From Escarpia spicata (Eukaryota > Annelida > Polychaeta > Sabellida > Siboglinidae): a stretch of DNA of 64,000 nucleotides. Shown here piece after piece: positions 1 through 9,984 of the stretch (position 1 is the stretch's first letter; each line of letters starts with the position of its first letter). The notes under the pieces are model-generated. The model was given only the letters and a program-made list of their open reading frames with translations, ran no database searches and had not been told where the DNA came from. The position numbers and the translations under genes were made by a program. The stretch spans positions 47,049,748 to 47,113,747 of the forward strand of contig OZ023205.1 in assembly GCA_963995525.1 (NCBI GenBank). Reading direction: 5' to 3'.

Positions 1-158
1 TCCTCTGGGTAGTCATCCCTCTCAGCATCCTCATCCCGGTCCTCCATCGACCGGTTCATGGAGAGGTCCTCAGCCTCCCCCGACGGTGAGTCAAACACAC
101 TCATATGGCCCCCCACGTGGTTCAGTGTCGGCAGGTTGCTCTCCGCTAGTGCCGCCTG
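1..158 (-). CDS. FoxP: FoxP, 3'-most exon in window (acidic C-terminal tail, partial)
   Basis: Partial exon of a FoxP forkhead transcription factor, cut by the window edge. Read on the minus strand it encodes QQAALAESNLPTL, which lines up with the vertebrate FoxP segment LQAALAESSLPLL just after the forkhead domain. A D/E-rich stretch (SGEAEDLSMN, then DRDEDAERDD) resembles the acidic C-termini of FoxP proteins. The acceptor is a tandem CAGCAG, so the exon starts at 158 or 155, both in phase 0. The second choice gives NASLR-AALAES across the junction, the same length as the vertebrate protein. The preceding exon is 1767-1827. No stop codon is reached, so the true C-terminus lies outside the window. 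The identification rests on sequence similarity and on phase continuity with the other exons. Confidence 0.9.
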
Positions 159-202
159 CTGGCCACAAACAGGAACAAGACCAACGTTTCACCAACGTTA
201 TC

Positions 203-650
203 TATACATTAATATACTAGCATTGGATCATTGTAAGTGCCTATCCTCCAAGGTGCTCAAGTGCACGCGCCTCTCTCTATGTTTATATACTAGCATTGGA
301 TCGTTGTAAGTGCCTATCCTCCAAGGTGCTCAAGTGCACGCGCCTCTCTCTATGTTTATATACTAGCATTGGATCGTTGTAAGTGCCTATCCTCCAAGGT
401 GCTCAAGTGCACGCGCCTCTCTCTATGTTGATATACTAGCATTGGATCGTTGTAAGTGCCTATCCTCCAAGGTGCTCAAGTGCACGCGCCTCTCTCTATG
501 TTTATATACTAGCATTGGATCGTTGTAAGTGCCTATCCTCCAAGGTGCTCAAGTGCACGCGCCTCTCTCTATGTTTATATACTAGCATTGGATCGTTGTA
601 AGTGCCTATCCTCCAAGGTGCTCAAGTGCACGCGCCTCTCTCTATGTTTA
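203..650. repeat. 73-bp tandem array, six copies
   Basis: Six near-identical 73-bp units; the phrase CTATGTTTATATACTAGC recurs every 73 bp. The array lies in the intron between the last two FoxP exons of the window. Its flanks and core match the much larger 72-bp array near 59-62 kb (see findings). No coding role is supported. Confidence 0.95.
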
Positions 651-959
651 CCTGCTTCACTGGCCCATTGCCCTTTCATCTACCAATGTAGTTTAGAAAA
701 CACAACGTTTTTTATAGGCCCTTCTTTGGTAGAGGGTCTTTCTCCTATCTGAGAGAACTGAGCGGTAATCTCCAGATTAGTGGTGCTCTCCAGATGGTGC
801 TACCATAGTTGTGATAATTGATCTGTGCTTGTTTCGTTGCTCCATCGCTGTCAGCTGGTTATCATTCATTGCAGCAGACACTCTCAGTAATTAGTTATAT
901 TATAATGAGGCACATAAACACAAGGCTTGACTGTACACATAGGACATTCTCAGTCTGAA

Positions 960-1741
960 TGGAGGAGGGAAGGAGACAGGGAGGGAGGGAAGGAGGGAGG
1001 GAGGGAGGGTGGGAGGGAGGGGGAGAGTGAAGGAGGGAAGGAGGGAGAGGGAGGGAGGGAGGGAGGAAGAGGGAGAGAGAGGAGGGAGGAAGGGAGGGAG
1101 GAAGGGAGGGATGGAGGAAGAGGGAGGGAGGGAGAGGGAGGGTGGGGGAGTGAGGGAGGGAGGGAGAGAGAGGGAGGGAGGGAGGGAGGAAGGGAGGGAG
1201 GGAGGGAGAGGGAAGGAGAGAGGGAAGGAGGGAGAGAGGGAGGGAGAGGGAGGGAGACGGAGGGAGAGGGAGGGAGACGGAGGGAGCGCAGGAGGGAGAG
1301 GAAAGGAGGGAGGGAGAGAGGGAAGGAGGGAGGGAGCGCAGGAGGGAGGGAGGGAGAGGGAAGGAGGGAGGGAGAGAGGGAAGGAGGGAGGGAGGGTGAG
1401 GGAGGGAGGGAGCGCAGGAGGGAGAAGGAGGGAGAGGGAGGGAGCAAAGGAGGGAGAGAGGGAGGAAGGGAGAGGGAGGGATCGAGTGAGGGAGGGAGGG
1501 AGAGATGGAGGGAGGGAGAGGGGTGGAGGGAAGTAGGGAGCGAGGGAGGAAGGGAGAGGGAGAGAGGGAGGGAGCGAAGAATGGAGGGAGGGGGAAAGGA
1601 GAAAGCGAGGGAGGAAGGGAGGAAGAGGAGCAAGATGAATGGATAGGGAGATTGAGAGGGAGAAAGAATGTGGAGGAAGGGGAGAGAGAGACACAGACAG
1701 AGAGAGAGAGAGGAAGAGGGAGGGAGAGGGAGAGAGAGACA
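960..1741. repeat. (GGGA/GGGAG)n polypurine tract
   Basis: About 780 bp of almost pure purine on the plus strand (GAGGGAGGGAGG-type), inside the FoxP intron just 3' (in gene orientation) of the exon at 1767-1827. Several long open frames of K/R/E/G or S/P/L are by-products of low complexity. G-quadruplex or triplex potential is an inference from composition. Confidence 0.95.
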
Positions 1742-1766
1742 GTTTGAGCATCTGGTGAGGACTCAC

Positions 1767-1827
1767 CCTGAGACTGGCGTTGAGACTCTCCCCATAGAGT
1801 GAGCTCACCACGGGCTGCTGGCCACTC
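1767..1827 (-). CDS. FoxP: FoxP exon, linker after the forkhead domain
   Basis: A 61-bp exon with acceptor TGTTGCAG and a perfect GTGAGT donor. It begins with one base that completes a codon split by the previous exon (2376-2509) and ends in phase 0. The product SGQQPVVSSLYGESLNASLR aligns with the vertebrate FoxP linker ending in GYGAALNASLQ, immediately downstream of the forkhead domain. The matching phase on both sides and the conserved NASL support this assignment. Confidence 0.88.
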
Positions 1828-2375
1828 CTGCAACACATAGAGACACTCTCCAGCAGCTGATAGAAACTGGCTGCTTTACAACTTAATACACTCTTTCTTT
1901 AAAATCTGTACATGTGGATTAATACATCACTAATTTATATTTCTAAAAGTGGATTGGCATTTCACTAATTTAACTATCTTTTAACCCTATTCAAGTTACA
2001 AAACCATAATTAGTTAATATATAGTAGCAGTAGTACTGACGATGATGAAAGGTCAGAACAAATCAACAAATGTAATATGTAGCAAACTTTCTACTCCGCA
2101 ACCAATATAAAATATCCAAACAACAAAGAAGAGAACTATTTAAAACTATCAACACCAGGACAGCATGGTTAGAATTTTTTCGTATTCTCCAATTCGGCAG
2201 CATGTCATCAAACCCACCAGGGGTCACCACAGGTGGCGGCAGCACTACCGCTTGTTCTTCAATTTTACGAAATACATAAATTTACCGCTACCACTTTGCA
2301 CCTCTAATAACTGCTGGTACGGGTCAACATAACCACAAGTATGACTGAATATAACCACAGGTATGGTTTACGTAC
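1828..2375 (-). other. FoxP intron, no recognised element
   Basis: Intron between the third forkhead exon and the linker exon. It is AT-rich unique-looking sequence, and I see no gene, RNA or repeat in it. Confidence 0.6.
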
Positions 2376-2509
2376 CCACTGCTGCTACTGGTCATCTTCT
2401 GTGGTCGTCGCTTGTAGAACTCCATCTCATCGACTGTCCACACTGCGCCCTTCACGTTCTCCACTCGCATGAAGCACTTGTGTAGACTCAGGTTGTGGCG
2501 CACTGCGTT
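2376..2509 (-). CDS. FoxP: FoxP exon, forkhead domain C-terminal part
   Basis: A 134-bp exon encoding the recognition helix and wings of the forkhead DNA-binding domain. It starts [18 protein letters not shown], the near-invariant FoxP helix 3 region with the DNA-contacting N, R, H and S residues, and continues [20 protein letters not shown]. Vertebrate FoxP has VEYQKRRSQK at the same place. The acceptor is TTATTAG and the donor is GTACGT. It ends with two bases of a codon completed by the next exon (1767-1827). The acceptor lies against an AT-rich retroposon-like tail, described separately. Confidence 0.96.
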
Positions 2510-2510
2510 C

Positions 2511-2600
2511 TAATAATATTTAATGATAATATTTATTACGTAGAAAGCGTAATTTCCATAAAATGCTCAAAGCGCTTAACAATGTCAATTCGATCCAGCA
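2511..2600 (-). mobile_element. LINE/SINE 3' tail fragment next to the forkhead exon
   Basis: On the minus strand this reads AAGCGCTTTGAGC, then about 20 bp, then TACGCTTTCTACGTAATAAA and an imperfect ATT repeat. That layout (GCGCTTTGAGC followed by a short spacer and an ATT-type tail) is typical of L2/Rex-like retroposon 3' ends, and a related tail occurs at 54.7-54.8 kb. The tail runs right up to the splice acceptor of the forkhead exon. Confidence 0.5.
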
Positions 2601-2794
2601 ATTCAATGTATATTATAAAAACTGTAAAAATGAAACTACAGATAAAATGGAGAACAAATTAAATTAGTTATATTAAAACTATTAATTAAAGACTACAACT
2701 AAATAAAATTATATACACTAGGGGGCACCACCAAACATTCTAAGATACGATATGAAAATAACAAGCACACACACGACCACAGATGTGACCATAC

Positions 2795-2896
2795 CTTCCA
2801 TGTTGCCTGGTTCTTGCGGAAAAATGCAAAAGTGTTCATGAACCACTGGTAGACTTCGTTCAGTGTGAGCTGTTTTTCCTGAGACTCAACAATTGC
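2795..2896 (-). CDS. FoxP: FoxP exon, forkhead domain middle part
   Basis: A 102-bp exon, exactly 34 codons and phase 0 at both ends, with acceptor TTTGCAG and donor GTATGG. The product begins [19 protein letters not shown] and ends [14 protein letters not shown], matching helices 1-2 of the FoxP forkhead (vertebrate AIMESSDRQLTLNEIYSWF ... TFAYFRRNAATWK). FoxP proteins bind DNA through this domain and can domain-swap through it. The next exon continues directly with NAVRHNLSL. Confidence 0.96.
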
Positions 2897-3044
2897 CTGC
2901 AAATGAATGAAACAACAGTTGACGTCACACGACTATCATGTGTGCAGGGTCACAGTCATGTAGACTTCGTTGTCATAAAATGACGGGCCATAAATTGTAC
3001 TACAATTTATGTATTTGTATGGGAAAATTATGTCATTATATCAT

Positions 3045-4100
3045 GTTGTGTTGTTCTCCTCGTCGTTCCCTGTCTTCAGGGGTGAGGCTGGCTTGGATAC
3101 GTCGACATTTCTTTCTCTTCCTCCTCATTGCACTTGCACTACTTTCTCTACCACCCTTCTCCATTCTCCTCGGTCTTTTGCTCTTTTCCTCCATTCCCCT
3201 TTCCATCCCTCCAGGTCTCTCTTCACACAATCCTCCCACCTCAGTCTCGGTCGTCCTCGTCTTCTTTTTCCCTCCACTCTCCGGGCATCTGCTTTCTTTG
3301 TCAACCTTCTTCTCCCATTCGCTCCACATGTCCTGCCCAGTTCAACCGACTTCTCACCAACTTCTTCTTGAAACTTTCTTCCACACCAACATCCTCCCTC
3401 AGCTCTTCCACCCCCGTAATTCTCCTGACCCAGTTGTTTTTGCTCACTTGTACCCTCATCTGTTGTTTCTCTGTCATTGCTATTTTGTCTAGGCCATACA
3501 GGTAGGCTGGTGTCACACTTGTACCCTCTCCTGTTGTTTCTCTGTCATTGCTATAGTCTCTAGGCCATACAGGTAGGCTGGTGTCACACTTGTACCCTCT
3601 CCTGTTGTTTCTCTGTCATTGCTATAGTCTCTAGGCCATACAGGTAGGCTGGTGTCACACTTGTACCCTCTCCTGTTGTTTCTCTGTCATTGCTATAGTC
3701 TCTAGGCCATACAGGTAGGCTGGTGTCACACTTGTACCCTCTCCTGTTGTTTCTCTGTCATTGCTATAGTCTCTAGGCCATATAGGTAGGCTGGTGTCAC
3801 ACTTGTACCCTCTCCTGTTGTTTCTCTGTCATTGCTATAGTCTTTAGGCCATACAGGTAGGCTGGTGTCACACATGTGCACAGTAACTTTCCCTTGAGTT
3901 TTCGCGATATGTGCCTGTCTCCCATCGCACCTTCTACTTTCCTCCATGCTTTCGCCCCTGTTTGTATTCTCCTGCGAATTTCTGTCTCTGAGGAGCCGTC
4001 TCCACATACCACTCCGTCCAGGTATACAAAAATGTCTCTTTGTTTTAGTTTCTTCTCCTCCAGGTGTATTTCCAGTTATTTGCTTTGTTGTCCAACCCAC
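3045..4100 (-). mobile_element. 5'-truncated LINE, C-terminal ORF2 remnant
   Basis: The minus strand encodes pieces of the C-terminal region of a LINE reverse-transcriptase polyprotein: AWRKVEGAMGDRHISRKLKG, then several copies of AYLYGLETIAMTEKQQERVQ, then NNWVRRITGVEELREDVGVE and LVRSRLNWAGHVERMG. This is the same family as the larger copy at 26.6-35.3 kb. The frame is broken because a 71-bp unit has been tandemly amplified inside it. The copy sits in the FoxP intron between the first two forkhead exons, in the same orientation as FoxP. Confidence 0.85.
3443..3872. repeat. 71-bp tandem repeat inside the LINE remnant
   Basis: The phrase AGGCCATACAGGTAGGCTGG recurs at 3491, 3562, 3633, 3704 and 3846, with a one-base variant at 3775, giving an exact 71-bp period. 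The unit is a piece of LINE coding sequence (YLYGLETIAMTEKQQ). Because 71 is not a multiple of three, each copy shifts the frame. Confidence 0.95.
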
Positions 4101-4333
4101 AGCACCTAACCATATATTATATATAATCTAATATCATAATGTATGAATTTTATTGTGTGGTTTCAGTGTTATTTCAGTAACCTAAAATTCCTGAAATCAA
4201 TGCACTACAAAACTTATCAAGAGCAATTGAACATAAAATATTCCCTCTGCCTCCGTTGGAAAAGAAACACAATTATGAATGTACAGTAGTATGAATGTAC
4301 AGTTATATTTTCGTAACATAACATAATATGTAC

Positions 4334-4410
4334 CTGTCGAATAAGTGACGCATATGTAAATGGCGGTCGTACATCTGTGTTTTTGTAGAATTCACGATTT
4401 CGTTGGATTT
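4334..4410 (-). CDS. FoxP: FoxP exon, start of the forkhead domain
   Basis: A 77-bp exon with acceptor TTTGCAG and donor GTACAT. Two bases complete a split Glu codon, followed by [20 protein letters not shown] and SLIRQ. Vertebrate FoxP reads [20 protein letters not shown] at the same place. RPPFTYASLIRQ is the conserved N-terminal edge of the forkhead domain. It ends in phase 0 and joins AIVESQEKQ of the next exon. Confidence 0.96.
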
Positions 4411-4570
4411 CTGCAAAGCAGATCAAACATGATCAGACGTCAACATTAAGGTAAAATGTGGATAAACTGAAATAGTCCTATAAATTATTCTGTAAGACAA
4501 AGAATACAAATGTGTCAATAAGTTGTATGAATGGACTGACATTATGCTTTCTTGAAATGTCATATTTGAT

Positions 4571-5780
4571 ATAATTATCTCAAGAGAAACCCATGAGAAA
4601 GGTCACATCCTCGATGTTATCATAACGAGATGTGGTGAGCTGCCTGTTGACGATGTCACCTGTGATGATTCTGTAAATTTCTGACCACTCAGCCGTTATC
4701 TTTAAGGTACCTATCATAACTACAGTCCCACCAAAGAGAACAATGACTGTGCGTAAGTTGAAAACTAACAACCATCAGAAAATCAGCCATGACATTACTT
4801 GCTCTCATCTGACTGTTCACCAAGCCAGCGAATCGGCAGCAGCGGTATTTTCTTATTACAACAATACTTTGTTGTCAATACTCGGCCAACATGCTCCTGC
4901 TAGAGAGTGCACCATCACCGTGAAGAACAACGTGCCATGGTATAACACGGACATCAAAGTTACAAAAGCTAAACGTAAGCAGCTTGAACATCAATACAGA
5001 AGGACACAATTAACAGTGCACCGAGACATGTATGTACAGCAAAGAAACAAAGTCAACAACATGTGCGCTTAAGCGAAAAAGATCCATTACTAGAACAAAT
5101 TGTCGGACGTCCGGAACCTCGTGTTAACACAGCAACTCTACTAACCTACAAATGAGCCGCAAGTGTTTGCTGGAAAGAATGCTTGATGAAATGAAAGTTG
5201 TTGTCGTCACACCCATATTGAAAAGTCTTGATGGTGAAATTTGGAAAAACTATCAGCCTATTTCTAACATGTGCTTTTTATCAAAGTTAGTCGAGAGGAT
5301 TGTGGCAAATCGGTTGATTGCACACATGTGTGAAAACAACCTGTATATGCCGTTGCAGTCAGCCTATCGACAGGACTGTAGTACTGAAACTGCGCTTCTG
5401 CACATGCATGACAATGTGATTCGGTGCTTGGACGAACGCAAAGGTGTAGTGCTGCTTCCTGTGAAGAGTCGCTTTATTTTCAAGACCCTACTTCTCACTT
5501 TCAAATGCTTTCATGGGCTCGCACCTCCATATCTATGAGCACTTTTCTCTCCATATCGTCCAACACGCGGTCTACGCTTCTCCGAACAGCTACTCCTTAA
5601 ACAACCCACTACCGGAACTAAAATCAGCAAACGAGCATTCTCTTGCACAGCTCCAAGAACATGGAATCAACTACCACCCACAGTGTGCCAATGCACTAGT
5701 GTCAATCAGTTTAAAGTGGCACTGAAGACGCATCTTTTCACAAATTATTTCAACCTTCGATGATCAATGATCAATGATCA
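4571..5780 (+). mobile_element. Internally deleted LINE with 8-bp target-site duplication
   Basis: Plus-strand remnant of a CR1/Jockey-type LINE. Near the 5' end it encodes the end of the endonuclease domain (GHILDVIITR, then SDHSAVIFKV). Reverse-transcriptase fingers follow at about 5200-5450 (YQPISNMCFLSKLVERIVAN, QSAYRQDCSTETALLHMHD). The text then jumps from ERKGVVLL to the C-terminal LLLTFKCFHGLAPPYL, so the catalytic core with YADD is missing. The 3' end is a short ATGATCA repeat. Direct repeats ATAATTAT flank it at 4571-4578 and 5773-5780. It is non-functional and lies in a FoxP intron, in opposite orientation to FoxP. Confidence 0.82.
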
Positions 5781-6436
5781 TAATTATTTATACCTTTATT
5801 TTAATTAATTTAGTATTATAATTAATCTATTTTATGGTTTTAATGGCTTGCATAATTGTGTTTATTTATATATTTTAAGACGGTATAGTTGATTTTACTT
5901 AGTAGTAATGATTGCATAGTATTTTTAAACTATATATCGTATGATGTTATTATTATTAAGATGCATTTCTGTTTTCGTTCCGAACATTGTGGCTGATTCA
6001 GTCAGCCTTTGTCTACAAACAAAACTTGTCCTGAACCAAGAAAAAAGCTATGCGTCCTCCCAGTTCTTCCCCAGCCCATGAGTCAGCCAAAGTATTCAGA
6101 ACAAATATTTAAAAAATGTCTTGAGACTAATCACACTTAATTGATACTTCAGTACGTCAAAATATTTCTGAAAAAAACATAAAAAAAATTCCACCCTAAA
6201 TTAACCTATGCTATAGCACGTCAGAAGCATCACTTCAAAAACTGTCAAATAACATCTGTTGTTGACCAATGAATGCATGCATGCATGAGTACGGTCGGGC
6301 CTGTGTTTCTATATCCCAGTAGCATTGGCTAAACCAATCTGTGGCTAAGCCAGAGATCTTTGCTCTGCCCCAGGTAGTCAGACAGTGAGGAACGGTAACA
6401 GAGACATAGTTTCCCCAAGTCTGTGAGGTGTTGTAC
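5781..6436. other. FoxP intron, no recognised element
   Basis: AT-rich sequence between the LINE and the next FoxP exon. I see no open frame with family similarity and no tandem array. Confidence 0.6.
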
Positions 6437-6758
6437 CTGCAGAGATTGGGAGGTTGCACTTGTCTGACACTCGACGTTGCTTCACGGGTCCCACGGTCAA
6501 CGGCGAGTCGGCGATACGAATACATGGGCTGCTAGAGGGCGCTACCGCGTGTGCGGTTGTCGTCTGCAGTGGCAAAGTTGGAGTTGTCACAATCGGCAGC
6601 GCCATAGAGTTTGGCAGCGCCATTGCTGCGGTTGTTGGCGTGGTAATGATCGTCGGGAAGCACGGCATCGGCAAGGATAAGTGGGGCGCCAGTGAAGGGT
6701 GCGAGAGAGGGGGAGGCAGTAGGGCAAGCTTCGGAATGATCTGAGGGCTGAGGCGTTG
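6437..6758 (-). CDS. FoxP: FoxP exon, P/T/A-rich linker before the forkhead
   Basis: A 322-bp exon with acceptor CTCATTGCAG and donor GTACAA. It encodes a low-complexity Pro/Thr/Ala/Leu linker starting QRLSPQIIPKLALLPPPL and ending VKQRRVSDKCNLPISA, plus one base of a Glu codon. The end aligns with vertebrate FoxP RRRHSDKYNIPMSSE just before the forkhead, and the basic KQRR may form part of a nuclear localisation signal. The one-base overhang matches the two-base start of the exon at 4334-4410. I do not see the PLNLV CtBP-binding motif of vertebrate FoxP1/2 in this or the preceding exon. Confidence 0.9.
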
Positions 6759-6849
6759 CTGCAATGAGAAATGATCATTTCGTTGTTCTGTATCATCTCA
6801 TTTGTATACTACATTCACTGTTTGACTCGCACTGATGTTGGACTGTATC

Positions 6850-9105
6850 AGACTAGTTAACAACAGACAGGAGTGTAATGATTAAATGGTATTACACAGT
6901 GTAGACTAGTTAACAACAGGCAGGAGTGTAATGATTAAATGGTATTACACAGTGTAGACTAGTTAACAACAGAAAGGAGTGTAATGATTAAACGGTTTTA
7001 CACACTGTAGACTACCGTAAATTCTGTATTTATAGCCGCGGCTTCAATTGCAATATTGTGTCGCTGAAATCGGGAAGGAAATGTCAAAGTTGGGGTGCGG
7101 CTTTAAATACAGTATTTTGCCGAAAAAATGAATATCAGGTCGCTGGCTGGGTTGTTGGTACTAGCGAATAGAACGGTATGGCAATGACGATGTAAATATC
7201 AAAGAAAAACGAAGTCGGCTGTATCAAATCAATAAAACATTAAAAAGCATGCAGTGATGCAACGCGATCATACATCACCAGAGGCTGAGCTAAAATGTGG
7301 ATTCCAGTTCATCACTATGATCAGATAGGTCCAGCTTGATCAGGTTTAAAACCCCTCAAAATCACTGTCTGCATCTCACACATTGGCTCACTGGGTTGTC
7401 AGTAGTAACGTTGATAATAACTAAGTGAAAAACTTACCGAAAAAACGAAGTCGGATGTATCAATAAAACATTGTATTACAACTGCCACTGGTGCAAAAAT
7501 AATTAATAACACGTACAAACCCGTGTCCATAAGGCGTTCAGAAAGAAAGATCAAGACATGTGAAAACATTAAATTTTAAAATCCATCGTCAGCGAAATCA
7601 CTTTCATCGTCACCGTTGAAGAATGCCATGCCGAAACGGCGGTGTCATTCCATGTATCCGTGCCGTGTGCACTGGGCAAACATCTTCAAATAAGATGGCA
7701 TCATCCATTTCACAACTAAAATCCTCCAAAGTCACTTTCATTGTCGCTATCAAAGAACGCTGCTTGGAACGGCATGGCAGCGTCATCCCGCGTATCCGTG
7801 TCTGGGCCGTCGGCATCACGGATCGTGGCCGCGCACAAACGTTTTTGAAATTTGAATATGATGGCATCCTCTGTTCTTAACAACTGTCCCACACTAGCAG
7901 ACATCAACTGTAATAACTGTCTGCTTTGTTAAAATGCTTGCTCTTGGTATCAGGTGTTGATGTTTTAAGCCAAGTTCCAAGCACAACGTTCACACCTTAG
8001 CTTTGCTGAAGCCAGGCTTCACCTGATTGTCAACACAACACCATTACAAGTGCCCCTTAGCACTGGAGTAAATTGCACTTCCCCTGTTAAGATACAGTGT
8101 TATTATAATGCCACGTGCTTGGGTCAACTGTCTGGAACTGGAAGAAGTAGACCAAACCACAAGATCACATCCGTTCTCACGGCTGCGCAGCGACAATTAT
8201 TACATTGTAATTACTAGCTGTCAATCAAACACCTTTGAAGTCAACACAGCTGGTCCTACTGCACTAAACTAGCTCTAGTCTTTTCAATGCATTTATAACA
8301 TCGACTTTATACATGACTCTACATAAAATGGCATAAAAATAAAACTTCTCAAAATATTTTAATAATTCTAGCTTTACCGTATAGCTTAAATGCATGGCTA
8401 CATTTCGTTCACTGGGTGTATGGACATTCAGCCACCCAGTTAGTTTCTGGTAGCATGGTGAATTTTTTTTATTTTTGTTTTCCATTTTGACAACATTCAC
8501 ATATAGTATTATTCTTACGTTAATATAAAATGTGATGTAGTTATTATCAATGCATTACATTAAAGTCTTTTACCAATAAAATTATACCTTATTCATTCAT
8601 TTATGATAATTAATAACAAAGTTATGACTTTCTTTGTGGAACCTCTTAATTTTTTCTACTTGTGTGCGCTACGGAAGTATGTCACACGCAGGGTTAAATG
8701 GTCATGGCTCAAAGTCCAGGTGCGGCTTTAAATAAGGTTTTTGCCTGTGACAAACTGCGCGGAGGAAAATCAGGGGTTAGGTCAAAAGTCGGGGTGCGGC
8801 TTTAATTAGGGATGCGGCTACAAATACAGAATTTACGGTAGTTAACAACAGACAGGAGTGTAATGATTAAATGGTACTACACAGTGTAGACTAGTTAACA
8901 ACAGACAGGAGTATAATGATTAAATGGTATTACACAGTGTAGACTAGTTAACAACAGACAGGAGTGTAATGATTAAATGGTACTACACAGTGTAGACTAG
9001 TTAACAACAGACAGGAGTGTAATGATTAAATGGTATTACACAGTGTAGACTAGTTAACAACAGACAGGAATGTAATGATTAAGTGTTATTACACAGTGTA
9101 GTTCA
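6850..9105. repeat. 53-bp tandem array split by a transposon
   Basis: Units of 53 bp (GACTAGTTAACAACAGACAG, then GAGTGTAATGATTAAATGG) start at 6851, 6904 and 6957, then again at 8889, 8942, 8995 and 9048. The TIR transposon at 7015-8838 interrupts one copy, which resumes exactly after it. Confidence 0.95.
7013..8840. mobile_element. 1.8-kb TIR DNA transposon with TA target-site duplication
   Basis: The 1824-bp element runs from CCGTAAATTCTGTATTTATA at 7015 to its near-perfect inverted copy ending at 8838; 24 of the first 25 terminal bases match. TA occurs on both sides, and removing the element plus one TA restores the surrounding 53-bp repeat, so both boundaries are certain. Subterminal phrases GGTGCGGCTTTAAATA recur in both orientations. 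A TA duplication suggests the Tc1/mariner/pogo group. The minus strand at about 7580-7905 contains two degraded acidic C-terminal-like pieces (AFFDSDNESDFGGF and AFFNGDDESDFADDGF) in different frames, perhaps the tail of a dead transposase. No catalytic DDE region is visible. Confidence 0.9.
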
Positions 9106-9459
9106 AATGTTCTTTCTGTATCTGTTACAATGATTCTTACAACTATACATTTTTACATGCCTTCAGATGTACTCTACTAACTATTTCACGATGGTTTTGG
9201 ACATAAATCGTTAGAGGTTTTGGAGAGCCTCCATATCACACCAATCTCATATGAAAGGCTGAACATAACAGTGTACATTATGCAAGTGTGTCAATAAATA
9301 GTCTACATATGTAGTCCCACAATATATGTCGTTATCTCTGTGGATATAAACTACTGAACAATTAATAAAGGAAATCCTCATTTTAACAAAGATGGGACAA
9401 GCAGCTATAATCTACAGACAACATCACATCCGACCTTGAAACTAAAAAGAGCTTCCTAC
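9106..9459. other. FoxP intron, no recognised element
   Basis: Unique-looking AT-rich sequence between the 53-bp array and the leucine-zipper exon. I see nothing recognisable in it. Confidence 0.55.
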
Positions 9460-9609
9460 CGGAGTTACAATAGGCGACTCTGTTGTCATGGGCGACATTG
9501 ATGTCACTGTCGGCGTAACTGGAGCCACTGGTTGCCATGGTGACATGCTGTTAGGTTTCATATGCAGATGTTGCATCATAGCCGTGAGGCGTTCACGCTC
9601 CTTCGATAA
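9460..9609 (-). CDS. FoxP: FoxP exon, end of leucine zipper and linker
   Basis: A 150-bp exon (50 codons, phase 0 both ends) with acceptor TTTTTTGTAG and donor GTAGGA. It begins LSKERERLTAMMQHLHMKP, almost identical to the vertebrate FoxP zipper end LSKERERLQAMMTHLHMRP, and continues into a Pro/Thr/Met-rich linker (SPWQPVAPVTPTVTSMSPM). The preceding exon supplies QLELQ. The FoxP zipper mediates homo- and heterodimerisation. The exon also contains an RFX X-box-like word within the codons at 9531-9544. Confidence 0.95.
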
Positions 9610-9984
9610 CTACAAAAAACGCAGTACTCAGTAAACACGACATCATTTCAAGTCTTTCTTTATTCTGCTTGTAATTTCATAGGTTTTATACATACAATAT
9701 ATGTTTTCTGTAAACTGGCTAAAAAGTTTTGAATTTTATATCTGCATCACAATGAGGATGGAAATGGCTGTATATTAGTAATGGATGCTTCAATGCCCCG
9801 ATTCAAGATATCGGTGACCGACTTATTACGTATCAGTTAAAAAAGGTTATGACAGGTGCACTCAGAATAAAAACGTGACAGGACAATATCACAATAAAAA
9901 GGATTGTAACACTTCACTTCAAACACCAAAACAAAATACTCGGTCGCAATGGCTGCTTGTGAGATCACAGTTAAACAAATCACT

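Noticed and set aside
895..1838. Long Ser/Pro/Leu or Arg/Glu/Gly open frames on both strands
   Set aside because: Produced by the polypurine tract, where stops cannot occur. Only the 61-bp FoxP exon at one edge is supported.
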